Below are positions 60,854 through 64,000 of a stretch of 64,000 nucleotides of DNA, in pieces (position 1 is the stretch's first letter; each line of letters starts with the position of its first letter). The notes under the pieces are model-generated. The model saw nothing but the letters and a program-made list of their open reading frames with translations, made no database searches and had not been told where the DNA came from. The stretch is from assembly GCA_014802335.1 (NCBI GenBank), contig JAAVCL010000003.1, positions 41,902 to 105,901 on the forward strand. Direction: 5' to 3'. This DNA comes from Bacteroides sp. (GTDB lineage: Bacteria; Bacteroidota; Bacteroidia; Bacteroidales; Muribaculaceae). A program made the translations under genes and the position numbers.

Positions 60854-63202
60854 ATGAATCATATATCCAACCTAATGCTTTCGATGCTGGTGACAATTCC
60901 GGTATTGAGTGTACAGGCAGATAGAATTACACACCTTCCCATGGAACCCGTTTCTCGCGATTTCGTGAAGGACACCGAGGGGAATCGTAATCTTCTTCTT
61001 GTTTCAAAATTTACACCCGAATCCCCACTGGGAGCAATCGGCAACGCCCTTCGATTTGACGGATACACCACATACGTTCAGGGCAATGTAAATGCAAGCG
61101 AAGAAGAGTTGAAATCACTTTCCGTTTCACTATGGGTTGCCCCTGAAACATACCCGGTGGTCGAACCCGACGTTCCGACTGATAAGAAAATATGTGTGGC
61201 AGGGACTTTCGATGAGGAGAACCGTAAGGGGTGGCGTGTGGCAATTGGCTATACAGGCAAATATGCATTTGAATGTTATTCAGGCGGCTGGAAAGTTACA
61301 GTTAATGCCTCGGATATAATTCCAACTTATGAATGGAGCCACATTGTGGCGGTTGCCGACGGGGAAACCAAGAAAGTTACTCTCTATCGCAATGGAAACA
61401 AAGTGGGCGAGGCCAATTGCATGGCTACAATTGATAATTCCGCAGAGAAACTTACCGTAGGGAAAGCCCCGGAAACAGTGATGAGCGGTCCTTTCACGAT
61501 ACAGATGTTCAACGGCCTGATTGATGAACTTGAAGTCTTCGACTCTGTATTGCCCGAAAGTCAAATAGCAATAACCACCGACAAAGAACCTGATTTATCA
61601 ATCCCCGAGTCAAGATATGCCGAACAGAAATTGCGTCCTCAATTCCACGGGATGCCGGCTACGGGCTGGACAAACGAGTGTCATGGCATGACTTATTCGA
61701 ACGGACAGTACCACCTGTTCTTTCAAAAGAATGCGAATGGCCCATATATGACGCGACTGCATTGGGGACACATCTCATCGCCCGATTTATTAAATTGGAC
61801 TGAGAATAAGGTGGCAATTGCCCCCGGCGACCCATACGATATAAAAGGATGCTGGAGTGGAGCTGTTGTCAAAGATCCATATCTTACCAACGACAAGGTG
61901 GGAGCCATATACACAGCCGTCGATTATGAGAAGGCAACTATCTGCCTGGCCACGGCAGATGATGAAGATATGATAAAGTGGACAAAGGATTCATCCAATC
62001 CGCTGATAAACGGTCGTCCTTCAGGACTGAGCGATGATTTCAGAGACCCTTATTTTTTCAGAAATGGAAATGACGCTTACATAATAGTCGGAACTTCAAA
62101 AGATAATCTTGGGGCTGCCACTCTTCATAAAATGGATCCTGCCACCCGCCGTTTCTCGAATGATGGTAAAATCTTTTTTGCAGCCACTGATGCCCGCACA
62201 CAGGGAACTTTCTGGGAAATGCCCAATCTCACCCCAATGGGTGATGGGAAATGGCTTTTTACAGTCACCCCTTTGGGTATGGCAGATGGTGTGAAATGTC
62301 TGTATTGGGTTGGCACGATTGCCAACGACGGGACATTCAATCCTGTTGTCGGCCCCGGGCAGTTAGAACTTAACTCTCGTGATGGCTTCGGTCTTCTTTC
62401 CCCCACAATTTTTCAGAAAGATGATAAGACAATTGCTCTCGGCATAGTGCCCGACAAACTCCCCGGCTCGGAGAATTATATGCTTGGTTGGGCGCACTGC
62501 TATTCTCTGCCCCGCGAAATTGAATTAGATGACCGGAATAATCTTGTTCAGCGCCCATATTCAAAAGTATCCGACATGTATTCCGGTGGTTTTTCAGCCG
62601 GCGAGCAAACACTTGTAGGTGAACTCCCCCTTGAAGGAATTTCAGGCCGTCAGGTGGAAATCAAAGCTGAATTTAAGGTTGGTGCCGTGCCTTTCGGAAT
62701 CCGCTTTTTCGGCAATGGTAAGATTTATTATAATCCCGCTGCCGGAGAACTTGTGGCCGATTTTAGAGATATTCCCAGAATTATCAATGATTACGGAACC
62801 TACTCCGGCCTATATCGGATGAAACTTCCTGAAGGGGTGCAGCAAGACTCTCTCATGACCATAGATTTATTTATTGACGGTTCGATAATTGATATTTTCA
62901 TAAACGACCGTTATGCACAATCAATACGCCTGTTTGCAAACGACACAGTGCCCGAAGAATACTCATTATATTCTGAAGGACCTGTGACACTTAAGAGTGT
63001 GGAGGCAAACCTTCTCCGCGCTGGAGCAGGCATAGAAGGCATCGATGATGATTCTATGGAGATTAGCAAAAATAAAAGTGGTAACGTCTATGACCTCTCC
63101 GGCAGAATAGTAGGTAACTACCGGAGTGGGTCAAAAATAACAGAAACAATTGATTCCGAAGTCTATATAATTGATGGAAAAAAGGTTATGATAACTCGCT
63201 GA
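60854..63202 (+). CDS. LamG-GH32 protein with non-canonical nucleophile motif
   Basis: N-terminal concanavalin-like domain; PQFHGMPATGWTNECHGMTYSNGQYHLFFQ; FRDPYFF; FWEMPNL. Confidence 0.88.
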   Translation: MNHISNLMLSMLVTIPVLSVQADRITHLPMEPVSRDFVKDTEGNRNLLLVSKFTPESPLGAIGNALRFDGYTTYVQGNVNASEEELKSLSVSLWVAPETYPVVEPDVPTDKKICVAGTFDEENRKGWRVAIGYTGKYAFECYSGGWKVTVNASDIIPTYEWSHIVAVADGETKKVTLYRNGNKVGEANCMATIDNSAEKLTVGKAPETVMSGPFTIQMFNGLIDELEVFDSVLPESQIAITTDKEPDLSIPESRYAEQKLRPQFHGMPATGWTNECHGMTYSNGQYHLFFQKNANGPYMTRLHWGHISSPDLLNWTENKVAIAPGDPYDIKGCWSGAVVKDPYLTNDKVGAIYTAVDYEKATICLATADDEDMIKWTKDSSNPLINGRPSGLSDDFRDPYFFRNGNDAYIIVGTSKDNLGAATLHKMDPATRRFSNDGKIFFAATDARTQGTFWEMPNLTPMGDGKWLFTVTPLGMADGVKCLYWVGTIANDGTFNPVVGPGQLELNSRDGFGLLSPTIFQKDDKTIALGIVPDKLPGSENYMLGWAHCYSLPREIELDDRNNLVQRPYSKVSDMYSGGFSAGEQTLVGELPLEGISGRQVEIKAEFKVGAVPFGIRFFGNGKIYYNPAAGELVADFRDIPRIINDYGTYSGLYRMKLPEGVQQDSLMTIDLFIDGSIIDIFINDRYAQSIRLFANDTVPEEYSLYSEGPVTLKSVEANLLRAGAGIEGIDDDSMEISKNKSGNVYDLSGRIVGNYRSGSKITETIDSEVYIIDGKKVMITR

Positions 63203-63252
63203 TAAAAATTGCCGAATGAGTCAAAAACGGTGCGAACAGCCTTAACAATCAT

Positions 63253-63300
63253 AAAACGCCACGCAATTGGTCAAAATGTATACCAACATCGTGGCGTTTT
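63253..63300. terminator. Hairpin terminator
   Basis: aaaacgccacg...cgtggcgtttt + t tract. Confidence 0.75.
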
Positions 63301-63351
63301 TCTTTTAAATTAATAGATTTTATAGTTGAAAATATGAAAATTAGATAACGA

Positions 63352-63413
63352 AAAAAGTGTCCTCCCATTGGTAAAAAGTGTCCTCCCATTGGTAAAAAGT
63401 GTCCTCCCATTGG
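63352..63413. repeat. 21-bp tandem repeat, three copies (last lacking one base)
   Basis: (aaaaagtgtcctcccattggt)3. Confidence 0.95.
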
Positions 63414-63480
63414 AAGAAGGAATTTAGCGGGCTAAACGACTGATGAACAATTTCAAAGACATCAAAAAATCCGCGACAAA

Positions 63481-63560
63481 TGTAGGGACATGGCGTGCCA
63501 TGTCTGAACGTTGAGGCGGGTAAAGCGACGGTGCTTATCCAGACGTGGCACGTCCCTACA
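63481..63560. repeat. REP/BIME-like element with GTAG + palindrome at each end
   Basis: tGTAGggacatggcgtgccatgtct ... agacgtggcacgtcCCTACa. Confidence 0.7.
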
Positions 63561-63597
63561 CTCGTCCGGTAACGAATAGTCCCCAAAATTTCTTTCC

Positions 63598-63804
63598 TCA
63601 TTGGGTCTCTCTCAGTTCCTCTATCAATTCTTCAAGGATATAATCATCGCTCATAAGTTGCAGACCATATTTCGGGTCTGTCATTTGCTCATATACTTTA
63701 GTACTGTAATAAAGGTCAAGGGCACGCTCAGACGATATTTTCAGTGTATCAGCCAAGAGCATAATTATTCGGCTTTGCTTTCGCCATAGTACATTGTCTC
63801 TCAT
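63598..63804 (-). CDS. DUF3791-like small protein
   Basis: 68 aa, ADTLKISSERALDLYYSTKVYEQMTDPKYGLQLMSDDYILEELIEE. Confidence 0.7.
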   Translation of the reverse strand: MRDNVLWRKQSRIIMLLADTLKISSERALDLYYSTKVYEQMTDPKYGLQLMSDDYILEELIEELRETQ

Positions 63805-63817
63805 ACGTTATAACCCT

Positions 63818-64000
63818 TTATTCCGACACTATCTCCGAATTTTTAAATGTCAAATACCTGTCTATTATCTCTTGATTGAGTATGCAGAGCTGGTGGTTTA
63901 CTTTCTTATAACGCAACTGACCGAGAGCCTGCTCTGCTGTGATAATATCGTTTTCGTAGTCTTCAACAGTGTCAATTACGTTATCGTTTGCCACACCACC
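63818..64000 (-). CDS. C-terminal end of a DUF3990-like protein (truncated by window edge)
   Basis: Translated: GGVANDNVIDTVEDYENDIITAEQALGQLRYKKVNHQLCILNQEIIDRYLTFKNSEIVSE*; 13 bp upstream of DUF3791-like gene. Confidence 0.65.
   Translation of the reverse strand, partial: GGVANDNVIDTVEDYENDIITAEQALGQLRYKKVNHQLCILNQEIIDRYLTFKNSEIVSE

Noticed and set aside
63352-63413. CRISPR-like array
   Set aside because: Contiguous 21-bp units, no spacers, no cas genes.

Overview
The window looks like a Bacteroidales chromosome segment (promoters of the TTTG-N19/20-TAnnTTTG type, SusC/SusD genes, PorW/PorX homologues); my guess is Muribaculaceae-like. Calls rest on reading the supplied ORF translations and the DNA by eye; no database search was run. 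About 0.1-16.7 kb is accessory DNA next to a tRNA-Pro(CGG) gene. It holds (i) a one-strand, defence-like operon: a frameshifted XRE-type regulator, a type IIG-like nuclease-methyltransferase, a RelA/SpoT-domain protein and an AlbA_2/Schlafen-type protein, flanked by 59-bp direct repeats; and (ii) an inverted duplication of secreted BspA-like LRR genes around two paralogous TIM-barrel/glycoside-hydrolase-like proteins of unknown role. 17-49.9 kb is mostly housekeeping (metG, AsmA-like, topA, comM-like, manC, Na/Pi transporter, folA, tyrS, M28 peptidase, PorW/PorX, pgeF-like), with a REP-associated (RAYT-type) Y1 transposase and several intergenic repeats. 49.9-63.2 kb is a fructan-type utilisation locus: fructokinase, MFS transporter, GH32, SusC, SusD, DUF4960-like protein, and a LamG-GH32 whose nucleophile motif is altered (WTNECHG in place of WMNDPNG). 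The right edge carries a DUF3990/DUF3791-like pair. Main leads: the direct-repeat-flanked defence cassette, the GH-like pair inside the LRR inverted duplication, GTAG-plus-palindrome (REP/BIME-like) elements alongside a RAYT gene, the Asp-to-Glu GH32, and a perfect 20-bp hairpin in the signal-peptide codons of a membrane regulator.
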